Positions 1 through 8,638 of a DNA stretch of 64,000 bases are shown here, piece after piece. The notes under the pieces are model-generated. The model made no database searches, was not told the origin of the DNA, and saw only the letters and a program-made list of their open reading frames with translations. Numbering within the stretch: position 1 is the first letter of the stretch; every line of letters begins with the position of its first letter. Location: contig CALJOK010000103.1 of the NCBI GenBank assembly GCA_937981555.1, positions 1 to 64,000 of the forward strand, given 5' to 3'. The DNA is from an uncultured Saprospiraceae bacterium (GTDB taxonomy: Bacteria; Bacteroidota; Bacteroidia; Chitinophagales; Saprospiraceae). A program made the position numbers and the translations under genes.

Positions 1-325
1 CACTTTTCATAAAGTTATAGAGAATCATCATCTCTAAACAAAAAATTATAGTGTACAGTACCGAGGTTAACTTAATGTTATGAATATTAAATGCATTTAC
101 TCCCAACATATATAAAAGTAAAATCAATAGTGATACTACTATTTCCCTATTAATCTTATGTGCATAAAAAAGACCTATACCGATTAATATCCCCATCATT
201 AAATGATAGGGAGTCATCAGAGCCTTCCCGATTTTTCCAACACTAATCCCTGTAAAGGATAAGCAGATGATCGCTGCAATCGTTAATCTCTCTCGCCAGT
301 CTAATTGATAGTTAAGTTTAGGCAA
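1..325 (-). CDS. Wzy-like polysaccharide polymerase, N-terminal part (runs off window)
   Basis: Reading the minus strand, an open frame begins at a TTG at 323-325, overlaps the end of the preceding gene by 8 bp, and stays open to base 1. A stop codon lies two codons upstream of the TTG, and the next in-frame ATG falls inside the first hydrophobic stretch, so TTG is the best start. The 108 residues seen begin LPKLNYQLDWRERLTIAAII and contain three hydrophobic segments separated by short loops, as expected for a multi-pass inner-membrane protein. Position at the end of an operon with a Wzx flippase and glycosyltransferase suggests an O-antigen/capsule polymerase or ligase. This is inferred from context and topology; the diagnostic periplasmic loop is outside the window. 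Confidence 0.55.
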   Translation of the reverse strand, partial: MPKLNYQLDWRERLTIAAIICLSFTGISVGKIGKALMTPYHLMMGILIGIGLFYAHKINREIVVSLLILLLYMLGVNAFNIHNIKLTSVLYTIIFCLEMMILYNFMKS

Positions 326-1691
326 TATTTAATTCTAGCTGATTTTGAACTACATTTAAAAATCCTTGACTAAGCATTTCAATATTTTCCTCTTCCATTA
401 CGGATGGCATTGAAACAGGATCAACTAACACACCTTCAAAAGAATTCCCCATCAGATAAGAAGAAAATTCTGCTCTATTATCAATTTGATCTCTTAACCC
501 ACTTGCTATTGCTTTAATAGAAGAACATTCATTCAACTCGGTTAATCCGATCTGTTTGCAATAGTTTAATTGGTTAAAAAAAGTTGGAGCAAAAGTTACT
601 GCGGGAACTTTCATTAATGCAGCTTCATAAGCAATTGTTCCAGTAATAGTTGCCACTAATTGAGCATTAGAAATTAAGCTATACGAATCTGTAGATTCAT
701 GCACAAAGTATACCCCTGGCATTTCTTGCAATTTATTATAAAATGATAAATCACGATCTCCAATTGCATTGGTATGTTCCTTTACTAAAATATTCCACCC
801 ACAAGGGAGAGTTCTCCAAAGGTTACAAATATTTAAATATTGATCTTCGTAATATCTTCCAAAAGCATCTACTGAAGCTTCAGGTTGTTTATGCAATCCA
901 ACAAAAACATAAGGGATATCTTTTATTAAGTCAAAATTAACTCTTTTGACCATTCGATAAATTTCCTTATTAAATTCTTCTTGAGTTTTTAATACTAATC
1001 GAATTTTTCCTTTTGTAATATGAGTAGGATCTTTTTTATCTATATTTTCATTCGTGATCCATCTTTTAATTCTGTCTAAACGCCCTTTTATCGAATTAGA
1101 CTTCTTTAGTCTTTTATCATTTACTTTAAGATAAAAAGGTTTCTTAACTTCGATTGGTGATACCTCTTCATATTCAGAAGTCACTTCATATATTTGAGAC
1201 TGTCGTTCATCTTTAAAAAATGCCCATCGCTTATTTGGTAATCGAACAACATGAGGATTTAAAAATTTTGCATTAAGCTCCGGTCGATTCGTTAACATCC
1301 TATGAATTAAAATTTCATGAGCCCATGTTATTTCACCAAAAACAAATCTTACATCATTTGATTTTAAAAAATCATAAATTGGTCGCTGAATATTAACTAA
1401 GAATCGAAGTCCATCTTGAAGTTCATGACGCAAAACTCGATCGCCATAAATTAATTCCCTAATCTTGAAATCATCAATTTCACAATACGGTTGATTTATA
1501 TTATCTCTATTGATAAGTAATACTTTTTCCTTCCCATATTCCTCGCAAAGAAAATCGTACAATTTTAGGTTAACTGTTATCCAACAAATTTTTTCTCCTT
1601 TTTGAATTAAATTCTGAGCGATTTCATGAAAGAGATAAGTCTTAGAATAGTTAGCAATGAAGCAAGTTGAATTGTTTATTTTTGGGTTCAT
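318..1691 (-). CDS. Capsule-type polysaccharide glycosyltransferase
   Basis: A 457-residue soluble protein resembling the capsule polysaccharide synthesis family (KpsC/KpsS-like, Pfam Capsule_synth). The C-terminal half carries the recognisable block: FVGLHKQPEASVDAFG at about residues 265-280, then GWNILVKEH, then a VATITGTIAYEAALMKVPAV nucleotide-sugar-binding type stretch. The N-terminal half looks like a second, less conserved Rossmann lobe, fitting a GT-B fold. It overlaps the flippase gene upstream by 4 bp (translational coupling) and is followed by the Wzy-like gene. In this operon it probably transfers a sugar, plausibly pseudaminic acid, onto a lipid-linked repeat unit. Family placement is moderately secure; donor and acceptor are inference. 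Confidence 0.72.
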   Translation of the reverse strand: MNPKINNSTCFIANYSKTYLFHEIAQNLIQKGEKICWITVNLKLYDFLCEEYGKEKVLLINRDNINQPYCEIDDFKIRELIYGDRVLRHELQDGLRFLVNIQRPIYDFLKSNDVRFVFGEITWAHEILIHRMLTNRPELNAKFLNPHVVRLPNKRWAFFKDERQSQIYEVTSEYEEVSPIEVKKPFYLKVNDKRLKKSNSIKGRLDRIKRWITNENIDKKDPTHITKGKIRLVLKTQEEFNKEIYRMVKRVNFDLIKDIPYVFVGLHKQPEASVDAFGRYYEDQYLNICNLWRTLPCGWNILVKEHTNAIGDRDLSFYNKLQEMPGVYFVHESTDSYSLISNAQLVATITGTIAYEAALMKVPAVTFAPTFFNQLNYCKQIGLTELNECSSIKAIASGLRDQIDNRAEFSSYLMGNSFEGVLVDPVSMPSVMEEENIEMLSQGFLNVVQNQLELNIA

Positions 1692-2998
1692 AAGATAAAA
1701 TTATAGGTGACAAAAAATAAAATGAGGGCTAAGTAATTAATCAAGTGAGTATTTGTAAAATGTATATTCCTTTCTTTTTTCAGTAGAAAAAATTGCCACT
1801 CAACTGCTGCTGCAATAGCTAGCATATTTATAATGGTTAACCAAAAAATATCAAGAATTTCTAACCTTGAAAGAACTACCATAGTTCCAAGCATCAATAA
1901 AAGAACAATCAAAAAACCTTTGTTCATTTTAGAAGAAAGCTCTTCTCTATAAATAATATTTTCATTTAAAGCTAGAATTATCCAAAATACAACTTGGAAA
2001 GAAAGTGTAAAATATAAGAGTTTGTATTCGGCATAAGAGTTTTCCAAAAGTGTCAAGACATTTGAAAAAACAACTGGAACCAAAAAAGACAAACTTATAC
2101 TCATTAATAAAATAGCGCCAACAAATAGTGAAAAATAATGATCTAAAGTATTGGTATCTGATTGATACATTTTTTTGAAGAAAACGATATTAATGATCTG
2201 ATGAATCATTACCGTAATAGCTGCTAATCTAAAGTAGAATCCATAATATCCTACCTCTTCTATTGCCAAAAAATAATCGATAAAAATTCGGGCACCTCCT
2301 GTTAAAAGTATAATTAGAAAGGAAGAGACGACAAGATGTTTTCCAAAATCAATCGTCTCTTTATATTTCTTAAATGAAAACTGACCTTTTATAACATTAT
2401 ATTTACGAAAATAGATAATCCATAATCCCACTAGGTAAATCATTAATCCAGTCTCTAAAAGTTCTAAGCTAAAAGATAAGACTCCAAAATAGATTAGAAT
2501 ATTATAGACATTGACCGTGATAAATAACCCGCCATCTAATAATACTGCAGGAATTAAAACCTCATGCGATTTTAATATCGTAGAATATAAAACTTGCATA
2601 CCAATCACACTTGCCATAACTCCCATTAAAGAGAATTTTATTGGTATCCAATATCCAGTAATTTTATTGAGAAAAATTAGACCTAATATTAATCCTGAGA
2701 CTAATAATCCATGAAAGAAAAATATAGCTCGATAGTTATCCTTTTTTTCTCGAATGATAAAAAAAGGATATGCTCCTTGTAAACCTAAATTAAGTATCAC
2801 CGCTAAAATTAATCCACCTGAAAGAGCATATTCGAATAATCCAAATTCAGTAACACTAACCATATTAGACAACCACAAAGCCGCCGCAAAAGCTGAACCT
2901 TTCACTAAAAAGAAAACAAACGAAAATACTGATACTCTTTGAAAATCTTTTTTGAATGCTATCAGTAAATCATTAATCCTAAGTGCTAACTTGCTCAT
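1688..2998 (-). CDS. wzx: Polysaccharide flippase, Wzx/MATE-like
   Basis: A 436-residue, very hydrophobic protein with about 12 predicted transmembrane helices spread over its whole length and short charged loops, the layout of Wzx-type oligosaccharide flippases of the polysaccharide biosynthesis/MVF superfamily. It would flip undecaprenyl-linked repeat units across the inner membrane. The gene starts inside the end of the acyltransferase gene (20-bp overlap) and its last bases overlap the glycosyltransferase start, so it sits in the middle of a tightly coupled operon. Substrate is not readable from the sequence. The symbol is given by function and context rather than by a close match. Confidence 0.8.
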   Translation of the reverse strand: MSKLALRINDLLIAFKKDFQRVSVFSFVFFLVKGSAFAAALWLSNMVSVTEFGLFEYALSGGLILAVILNLGLQGAYPFFIIREKKDNYRAIFFFHGLLVSGLILGLIFLNKITGYWIPIKFSLMGVMASVIGMQVLYSTILKSHEVLIPAVLLDGGLFITVNVYNILIYFGVLSFSLELLETGLMIYLVGLWIIYFRKYNVIKGQFSFKKYKETIDFGKHLVVSSFLIILLTGGARIFIDYFLAIEEVGYYGFYFRLAAITVMIHQIINIVFFKKMYQSDTNTLDHYFSLFVGAILLMSISLSFLVPVVFSNVLTLLENSYAEYKLLYFTLSFQVVFWIILALNENIIYREELSSKMNKGFLIVLLLMLGTMVVLSRLEILDIFWLTIINMLAIAAAVEWQFFLLKKERNIHFTNTHLINYLALILFFVTYNFIL

Positions 2999-3767
2999 AC
3001 GATTTTATTTTTTCCACTTTTCGAGGAGAAGGTCTTTTTTCATAGACTTCATCAATAAGTGATTCATCCTCAATTATATCCAAAGCATCTCTAATTGAGT
3101 CAATTTCTTTTTCAATATATCTTAATGGTTGAGCGACATACATTCCTGGCCGATTTAAAGATCTTGATACACAAACATTACTTCCTATACTTATGCCGTT
3201 TGCGACTGTTACTCCAGGATTAAATGTGGCATTAGTTCCTACATAAACATTATTACCAACTACAATTTCTCCATCTATTCTGATTCTTTCTTTTCCTACT
3301 GGCCCGTGAAAATATCCATGTGTCCAAAATTGAGATCCCAGTCCGCCTATTGTAGTATACTCCCCTATCGTTACAGATCGAGTACAATCTACATGATGCT
3401 TAGAAACAAGCATTCCAAATCGGCCTATCTTCAAAGTTCCATTTCCATAAGTAATTGGAGACGATGCTCGAAAAATACTATTTGAATTGGCTATAACAGA
3501 TTCAGCCGCCATGATCACATTCATTTCACCTCTAATTCTGTTCATCTTTTTGATGAATGCTTTTTCCCGCATCAAAATTTTGTTAACCTGGATAATATTA
3601 CAATGCCCAATTCGCGCATTAGCATCCATATAAATTCTCCGAGAAGGAACTAATGAAAATCCTATATAACTTTTTGGATGTATTTTATGTCCTAATAGAT
3701 TTAACAAAAACCGTGTAATTACATTTGGAAAAAATAAAATGCTTACTACTGTTAAATATTTGTGCAT
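2979..3767 (-). CDS. Left-handed beta-helix acyltransferase (hexapeptide family)
   Basis: A 262-residue protein with degenerate hexapeptide repeats (such as VVGNNVYVGTNATFNPGVTV and GISIGSNVCVSRS at about residues 170-210), typical of sugar O-/N-acetyltransferases that use acetyl-CoA. A likely catalytic histidine is in SQFWTHGYFHG at about residue 150. The first 25 residues are hydrophobic, suggesting peripheral membrane contact. It lies between the AsnB-like gene and wzx and overlaps wzx by 20 bp. It probably acetylates a glycan residue. It is unlikely to be PseH, which is a GNAT-fold enzyme, although substitution for the missing PseH activity cannot be excluded. Confidence 0.75.
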   Translation of the reverse strand: MHKYLTVVSILFFPNVITRFLLNLLGHKIHPKSYIGFSLVPSRRIYMDANARIGHCNIIQVNKILMREKAFIKKMNRIRGEMNVIMAAESVIANSNSIFRASSPITYGNGTLKIGRFGMLVSKHHVDCTRSVTIGEYTTIGGLGSQFWTHGYFHGPVGKERIRIDGEIVVGNNVYVGTNATFNPGVTVANGISIGSNVCVSRSLNRPGMYVAQPLRYIEKEIDSIRDALDIIEDESLIDEVYEKRPSPRKVEKIKSYEQVST

Positions 3768-3797
3768 GTGATTATCTTTATTTTTTGTTGCTAGTTG

Positions 3798-5648
3798 TTA
3801 AGAAGAAAATACTTCTACTTTTTGTTCCATTTTTTTTTCTGGTAAAATTTGATTTTTTAAGATTACTCGATAATGATAAATACAAATCGCAGCTATATAA
3901 TATATAGTACCGAGGTAGTCATCTTCTTTAAAACCCCATTCAGAGGTTTCTATATATCTTTCAACATATTTCTCTAACCCAAAACTTTTGATGAAGGAAT
4001 TTGAAAGTGATAAATCTCTTTTTATTACTTCTTTAATTTTTTTTCCCATCACTCCGTTATTCATTTGATGGGTTGTTTCTGAAACTGCTTTTGCCCGATA
4101 AAAACACATGTCTGTTAATTTATCTCGGAAAGCATGTCGTAAAACATATTTATAAATGATCGCTTTAGTTTCTCCAAATCGAGATCTACCTATCATTTTT
4201 TTAGTAGCTAAATCAAAAGGAATAGAGGAAGAAAAGCTAGCAATTTTTGGATTATAAAATGGCATTGCAATGTAAGTGTTGTTCATCCTAGCAACATCCT
4301 GCAAGTAGCGTATATCAAATATGTACTGCTCTTTCCACTTCTTCTCAACCAACTTATTGTACAGTCCTCTTTTACTTTTTATTTTGGAAATATCAAAATC
4401 GAAATACTTTCGGAACGCATCATAATACTCGGTCGGAAGTCCTTTTTGGGCAATCGCATTTTTATCTAATTTTAAATAAAACTTGTCCACATAAGATTTT
4501 AGATCTGCTATGTGCAAACCCTTCCATATATTTTTTATAATCCGATTCTTACTTTTATTCCATCCAAATATTTTAAAAATAGATTGCCCTGTTTTTGCCA
4601 ATGGCTGTAATAAATATTTAACTAAAAAATTATTCTGATAAGGTAAAAGTTTGTAGGCTATTTTATCTACTTCATTTAAGGCTGGAGTATGAAGTCGTGT
4701 ATCTTGTCCCGCATAAAACATCTCATAAGGTGTGCCTTCAAATTTCCCGAAAATCCAAGCACCGATGTAAGGATTATTCATTTGGAGAAATGTATTCTCA
4801 AAATTTTTAAAATTGTTTACATCATTTGGATCAATCTCTTTGATGTTAATCGGCCGATTCAAATTTTCAGCAGCATCAATAGCATATACCGTCTCATCTT
4901 GAGAAGTATCTTTTACTTTAAAGGAAATATTTGATAATCGTTGTATTTCAGGAATGTCATCTAAAGCAATTAGCATCGCAATAGAATCTAACCCTCCTGA
5001 AAGTAAAACTGTATTTTTTGTAGCAACAGACCCTTCGTGAGCTTCTCTGGTTTTGACTCTTAAAGAATGAATATTCTCTTCAGCAGTCAACTGATTTTCT
5101 TCTAAAAAATCAACCTCATTTATAACCGTATCTATTTGTAGAAGATCCGAATTATATTTTTGGTGATACCCTGCTTTTAATTCGTGGATGTTTTCATAAT
5201 AAGTATATCCATCTAGTAAATAGTGTGAGTATAAAATTTGATGGATGGCTTCTTTTGAAAATTTGACTTTATCCATGGATAAAGCGAGATCGTGTACTAA
5301 CGTACTAATTTGCAATTCATCTGAAGAATTAGTGTAGTAACCTGTTTTTACACCTGACACATCTCGTAATAAATGTAGCTCACCTTTAACTTTGTCAATA
5401 GCGATTAGGAAAAAATTTTCATTGAATAAGTCTCCAATTTTTTGAGCATCAATTTCTTTAAGATTCCCTAATTTAAATTTGACTTCTTCTTTCCTACATT
5501 GATCAACGTTGGTATCTAGCAAAAACCAAAACTGTTGATTTTCATATTCATATTCCAATACATTCAATTCACTCTTCACTTGAAATTTTCCTTTTTGGGA
5601 AAATCCATTTTCGACAGTATCTTTTATTATTTTTATTCTAACCAACAT
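3798..5648 (-). CDS. Asparagine-synthase-like amide ligase of polysaccharide locus
   Basis: A 616-residue protein built like glutamine-dependent asparagine synthetase: an N-terminal glutaminase-like region (about 1-190) and a C-terminal PP-loop ATPase domain with LLSGGLDSIAML at about residue 217. The start is MLVRIKI, so Cys2, the amide-hydrolysing nucleophile of AsnB, is absent; the glutaminase lobe is probably inactive, and ammonia would come from elsewhere. AsnB relatives are common in surface-polysaccharide clusters, where they are thought to amidate sugar acids or glycan substituents. Sitting 17 bp after pseI, it may modify pseudaminic acid or another uronic-acid-like sugar. Fold assignment is firm; the substrate is inference. 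Confidence 0.75.
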   Translation of the reverse strand: MLVRIKIIKDTVENGFSQKGKFQVKSELNVLEYEYENQQFWFLLDTNVDQCRKEEVKFKLGNLKEIDAQKIGDLFNENFFLIAIDKVKGELHLLRDVSGVKTGYYTNSSDELQISTLVHDLALSMDKVKFSKEAIHQILYSHYLLDGYTYYENIHELKAGYHQKYNSDLLQIDTVINEVDFLEENQLTAEENIHSLRVKTREAHEGSVATKNTVLLSGGLDSIAMLIALDDIPEIQRLSNISFKVKDTSQDETVYAIDAAENLNRPINIKEIDPNDVNNFKNFENTFLQMNNPYIGAWIFGKFEGTPYEMFYAGQDTRLHTPALNEVDKIAYKLLPYQNNFLVKYLLQPLAKTGQSIFKIFGWNKSKNRIIKNIWKGLHIADLKSYVDKFYLKLDKNAIAQKGLPTEYYDAFRKYFDFDISKIKSKRGLYNKLVEKKWKEQYIFDIRYLQDVARMNNTYIAMPFYNPKIASFSSSIPFDLATKKMIGRSRFGETKAIIYKYVLRHAFRDKLTDMCFYRAKAVSETTHQMNNGVMGKKIKEVIKRDLSLSNSFIKSFGLEKYVERYIETSEWGFKEDDYLGTIYYIAAICIYHYRVILKNQILPEKKMEQKVEVFSS

Positions 5649-5664
5649 TAATTACGTTTTTGAT

Positions 5665-6717
5665 TTACAATTCTTCCCAACTTAGAGGAGTTCCTGCCTT
5701 AATCTTTTTCCGAGCAGTTTTTCCCAAAATAGTTTCAAAATGCTTAGGCTCTAAGCCATCTCCAGGACGTATAACTCTCAAGTTATTTGGAGAAAAAGTT
5801 TCCCCTTCTTCAATATCATTTACTACATAAATTGATCGTTTGAATTTTCTGCTATTTTCTTCAGAAGCTTGTATTCCATAGGAGATTTTTCCTTTGGCCA
5901 AGAATGCTCTTTCTGCTTCTATTACCAATAATTTTAACTCATGTGGTTCTAAAGAAAATGCACTATCTACTCCCCCATCAGCTCTACTTAAAGTAAAATG
6001 TTTTTCTACGACACATGCACCTAATCCTATTGCAGCAAGAGGAACACCAATACCCATTGTATGATCCGATAAACCTACAGACACACCTTCAAACATTTGT
6101 TCCATATGAGGAATAGTATCGATGTTGCACGTTTCTGGAGTGGCAGGATATGTACTTGTACATTTTAGTAAAACCAAATCCTTACAGCCGTATTTGCGAA
6201 GTGTTCGAACCGACTCATCAATATCAGAAAGATTGGTAACACCTGTTGACATAATAACTGGTTTTCCAGTTTGAGCAATCTTTTTAAGCAACGGCATATC
6301 TGTATTCTCAAAAGAAGCTACTTTATAAACAGGTACATTTAAGCTTTCTAAGAAATCAACTGAAGTCGAGTCGAAGGGTGAACTAAATGCAATCATTCCA
6401 TGTTCTTTCGCCCGATCAAAAATCTTTGAATGCCAATCCCAAGGCGTATACGCTAATTGGTACAAGTCATATAGATTATGACCTTTCCATAATGATGAAT
6501 CATCATCAATATTAAATAAACCATGTTTAGCATTAATAGTCATAGTATCAGCAGTATATGTTTGCAATTTAATTGCATCAGCTCCTGCATCCGCCGCTGC
6601 ATCTACTATCGCTAAAGCTCGCTCAAGAGATTGGTTATGATTACCAGACATCTCTGCAATAATAAATGGTTTATGATTTTGACCAATCCATCGATCAGCA
6701 ATTTTGAATTCTTTCAT
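5665..6717 (-). CDS. pseI: Pseudaminic acid synthase
   Basis: A 350-residue NeuB-family enzyme that condenses 2,4-diacetamido-2,4,6-trideoxy-L-altrose with phosphoenolpyruvate to give pseudaminic acid. The N-terminal TIM barrel contains IIAEMSGNHNQSLERAL and ADAIKLQTYTADTMTI, both characteristic of PseI rather than of sialic acid or legionaminic acid synthases. Further conserved blocks are SSPFDSTSVDFLE, STGVTNLSDI, LLKCTSTYPA, GLSDHT and VEKHFTL. The last ~65 residues form an antifreeze-like SAF domain (NLRVIRPGDGLEPKHFE). Length is normal for the family. It is 10 bp downstream of pseF in one operon. Confidence 0.93.
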   Translation of the reverse strand: MKEFKIADRWIGQNHKPFIIAEMSGNHNQSLERALAIVDAAADAGADAIKLQTYTADTMTINAKHGLFNIDDDSSLWKGHNLYDLYQLAYTPWDWHSKIFDRAKEHGMIAFSSPFDSTSVDFLESLNVPVYKVASFENTDMPLLKKIAQTGKPVIMSTGVTNLSDIDESVRTLRKYGCKDLVLLKCTSTYPATPETCNIDTIPHMEQMFEGVSVGLSDHTMGIGVPLAAIGLGACVVEKHFTLSRADGGVDSAFSLEPHELKLLVIEAERAFLAKGKISYGIQASEENSRKFKRSIYVVNDIEEGETFSPNNLRVIRPGDGLEPKHFETILGKTARKKIKAGTPLSWEEL

Positions 6718-6727
6718 TTCTAAGGAT

Positions 6728-7471
6728 TTAATTTTTTGATAACTTTATTGCTTCAATTTTATTAATTGAAGGTTTAGTATTTTGTAATTTTTGATTCATG
6801 GCAAACTTGAATTCTGCTATTTCCCAATCATCAATTGTATCTATATCATGTGCTTGCATCTCTTTTAATACAATAGTACCAGTATTATCTGTCCAAACTT
6901 TTTTCATGGACTTAAGCACTTCTGCTTTCATCCAATAAAATTGTCCACTATCATGATAGGCAGGTTCTAAATCTTGAGATCGTGTATTTAAATGTTCTGG
7001 ATGAATCATTTTCACTCTGTCTTCTGCAATTTTTACTGCTCTCTGAATTGGAAAACTAAATGGAAGAACTGGAAAGACAGAATCAAATTGATGAGCAATT
7101 AATTTATCAAAAGCCATCTGTAATAATTTGCTAGACACAAAAGGAGACGTTGGATAAATACAACATATATTGTCAAACTTTTGTCCTTGCTTCTCATATT
7201 TATTGATCACTTCTAACAATACATCTACGGTAGTTGCAAAATCATTTGCATTTGTTCCACTTCGCATAAATGGAACACTAGCTCCAAATACTTCAGCTAT
7301 TTTTGCTATTTCGAAATCATCTGTTGAGACCATAATTTCATCAAAAATTTTGGAATTGATAGCCTCTTCAATAGGGTAACCTATTATAGGTTTCCCTAAG
7401 AATTCTTTAATATTCTTTCGAGGTATTCTTTTACTTCCACCTCGTGCAGGTATTATTGCTAAATTTCGCAT
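6728..7471 (-). CDS. pseF: Pseudaminic acid cytidylyltransferase
   Basis: A 247-residue CMP-sugar synthetase of the NeuA/PseF group that activates pseudaminic acid with CTP. The N-terminus has the nucleotide-binding signature IIPARGGSKRIPRKNIKEF, followed by STDDFEIAKIAE and the IYPTSPFVS block. The Y-HDSGQFYW motif near residue 165 is typical of PseF/NeuA. It overlaps the end of pseC by 13 bp and is followed after 10 bp by pseI, so translation is probably coupled. The last ~20 residues are a variable tail. The choice of pseudaminic over sialic acid rests on the neighbours pseB, pseC and pseI. Confidence 0.92.
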   Translation of the reverse strand: MRNLAIIPARGGSKRIPRKNIKEFLGKPIIGYPIEEAINSKIFDEIMVSTDDFEIAKIAEVFGASVPFMRSGTNANDFATTVDVLLEVINKYEKQGQKFDNICCIYPTSPFVSSKLLQMAFDKLIAHQFDSVFPVLPFSFPIQRAVKIAEDRVKMIHPEHLNTRSQDLEPAYHDSGQFYWMKAEVLKSMKKVWTDNTGTIVLKEMQAHDIDTIDDWEIAEFKFAMNQKLQNTKPSINKIEAIKLSKN

Positions 7472-8622
7472 AGGCTAAATTCCTTTACTTTTGCAATCAC
7501 ATAATCTTGTTCTTCATCAGTCAACGTTGGATACATAGGTATGCTAATACATTTTTCATAGTATGCTTCGGCGATAGGCATACTTCCTTTTTTGTACCCT
7601 AGTGATTGATAGTATGGCATTGTATGTACTGGAATATAATGTATCTGTGCGTATATATTCTTTTCTCTTAAAGATTCATATAATGCTTTTCGATCTTCCA
7701 CTTTAATAATGTAAAGGTGATAAGCATGACCCATATTATCTTCTAATGGAAGTGTTTCAATCGATGTGTTTTTAAAAGCATCATCATATTTTGCAGCAAT
7801 TTCTCTTCTGCGAATAATCCCACTATCAGCTCTGTCTAATTGTGAAATTCCAAGAGCTGCTTGCATCTCAGTCATTCGATAATTAAAACCTAAGATTTGC
7901 ATTTCGTAATACCATCCACCATGATTTTCATGAAGTAAATGAGGTTCTTTTGTTATTCCATGATTTCGGAGTAAAAGTAATTTCTCATATAACTCCTGAT
8001 CATTTGTTGTAACCATTCCACCTTCTCCACAAGCAATATGTTTAACTGGATGGAATGAAAATATAGCAGCATCGGCTAAGGAACCATCTCCACAATTGTG
8101 TTGACGTCCACTTTTTTCGTCTATGAAATATCCTCCTGGAGCATGGCAAGCATCCTCTAAAATCCACATTCCATATTCATCTGCCAATGCTCTTAAAGCT
8201 TTTAAGTCGACTGGATAACCAGCAAAATCAACTGGGATAATTCCTGAGTAAGTTCCTTTTGGCGATTGCTCTAAAAGTGCTCTTACTTTTTCAATATCAA
8301 TTAGAATATTATGAGGATTAATATCAACAAAAGTAATATCGCCTTCGCAATATTTAATACAATTAGCCGAAGCTGAAAAGGTAATTGGAGTCGTAATAAC
8401 TTTTGTACCTTTTTTCACTCCTAAACCTAATGCAGCTATATGTAAGGCAGTTGTTCCATTGGATACTGCTACTGCATATTTACAACCAATGTATTCTGCA
8501 AATTTTTCCTCGAATTCCGCTACTCGCGGACCTTGAGTAATATAATCAGACTGCAAAGCGTCACATACTGCCTTCATATCTGCTTCAGTAATATGATGCC
8601 GCCCGTAATTAAGAACTTTCAT
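7459..8622 (-). CDS. pseC: UDP-4-amino-4,6-dideoxy-N-acetyl-beta-L-altrosamine transaminase
   Basis: A 387-residue PLP-dependent aminotransferase of the DegT/DnrJ/EryC1 family. It transfers an amino group from glutamate to the 4-keto sugar made by PseB. Recognisable blocks are YITQGPRVAEFEEKFAEYIG, AVSNGTTALHIA, EDACHAPGG and SFHPVKHIACGEGG, the last with the PLP-binding lysine at about residue 190. GFNYRMTEMQAALGISQLDR is the usual C-terminal part of the active site. It starts 16 bp after pseB and overlaps pseF by 13 bp. Length matches characterised PseC enzymes. Confidence 0.92.
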   Translation of the reverse strand: MKVLNYGRHHITEADMKAVCDALQSDYITQGPRVAEFEEKFAEYIGCKYAVAVSNGTTALHIAALGLGVKKGTKVITTPITFSASANCIKYCEGDITFVDINPHNILIDIEKVRALLEQSPKGTYSGIIPVDFAGYPVDLKALRALADEYGMWILEDACHAPGGYFIDEKSGRQHNCGDGSLADAAIFSFHPVKHIACGEGGMVTTNDQELYEKLLLLRNHGITKEPHLLHENHGGWYYEMQILGFNYRMTEMQAALGISQLDRADSGIIRRREIAAKYDDAFKNTSIETLPLEDNMGHAYHLYIIKVEDRKALYESLREKNIYAQIHYIPVHTMPYYQSLGYKKGSMPIAEAYYEKCISIPMYPTLTDEEQDYVIAKVKEFSLCEI

Positions 8623-8638
8623 AGAATTACTTTTTATC

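Noticed and set aside
2979-3767. Annotation as PseH
   Set aside because: PseH is a GNAT-fold enzyme; this protein is a left-handed beta-helix with hexapeptide repeats.
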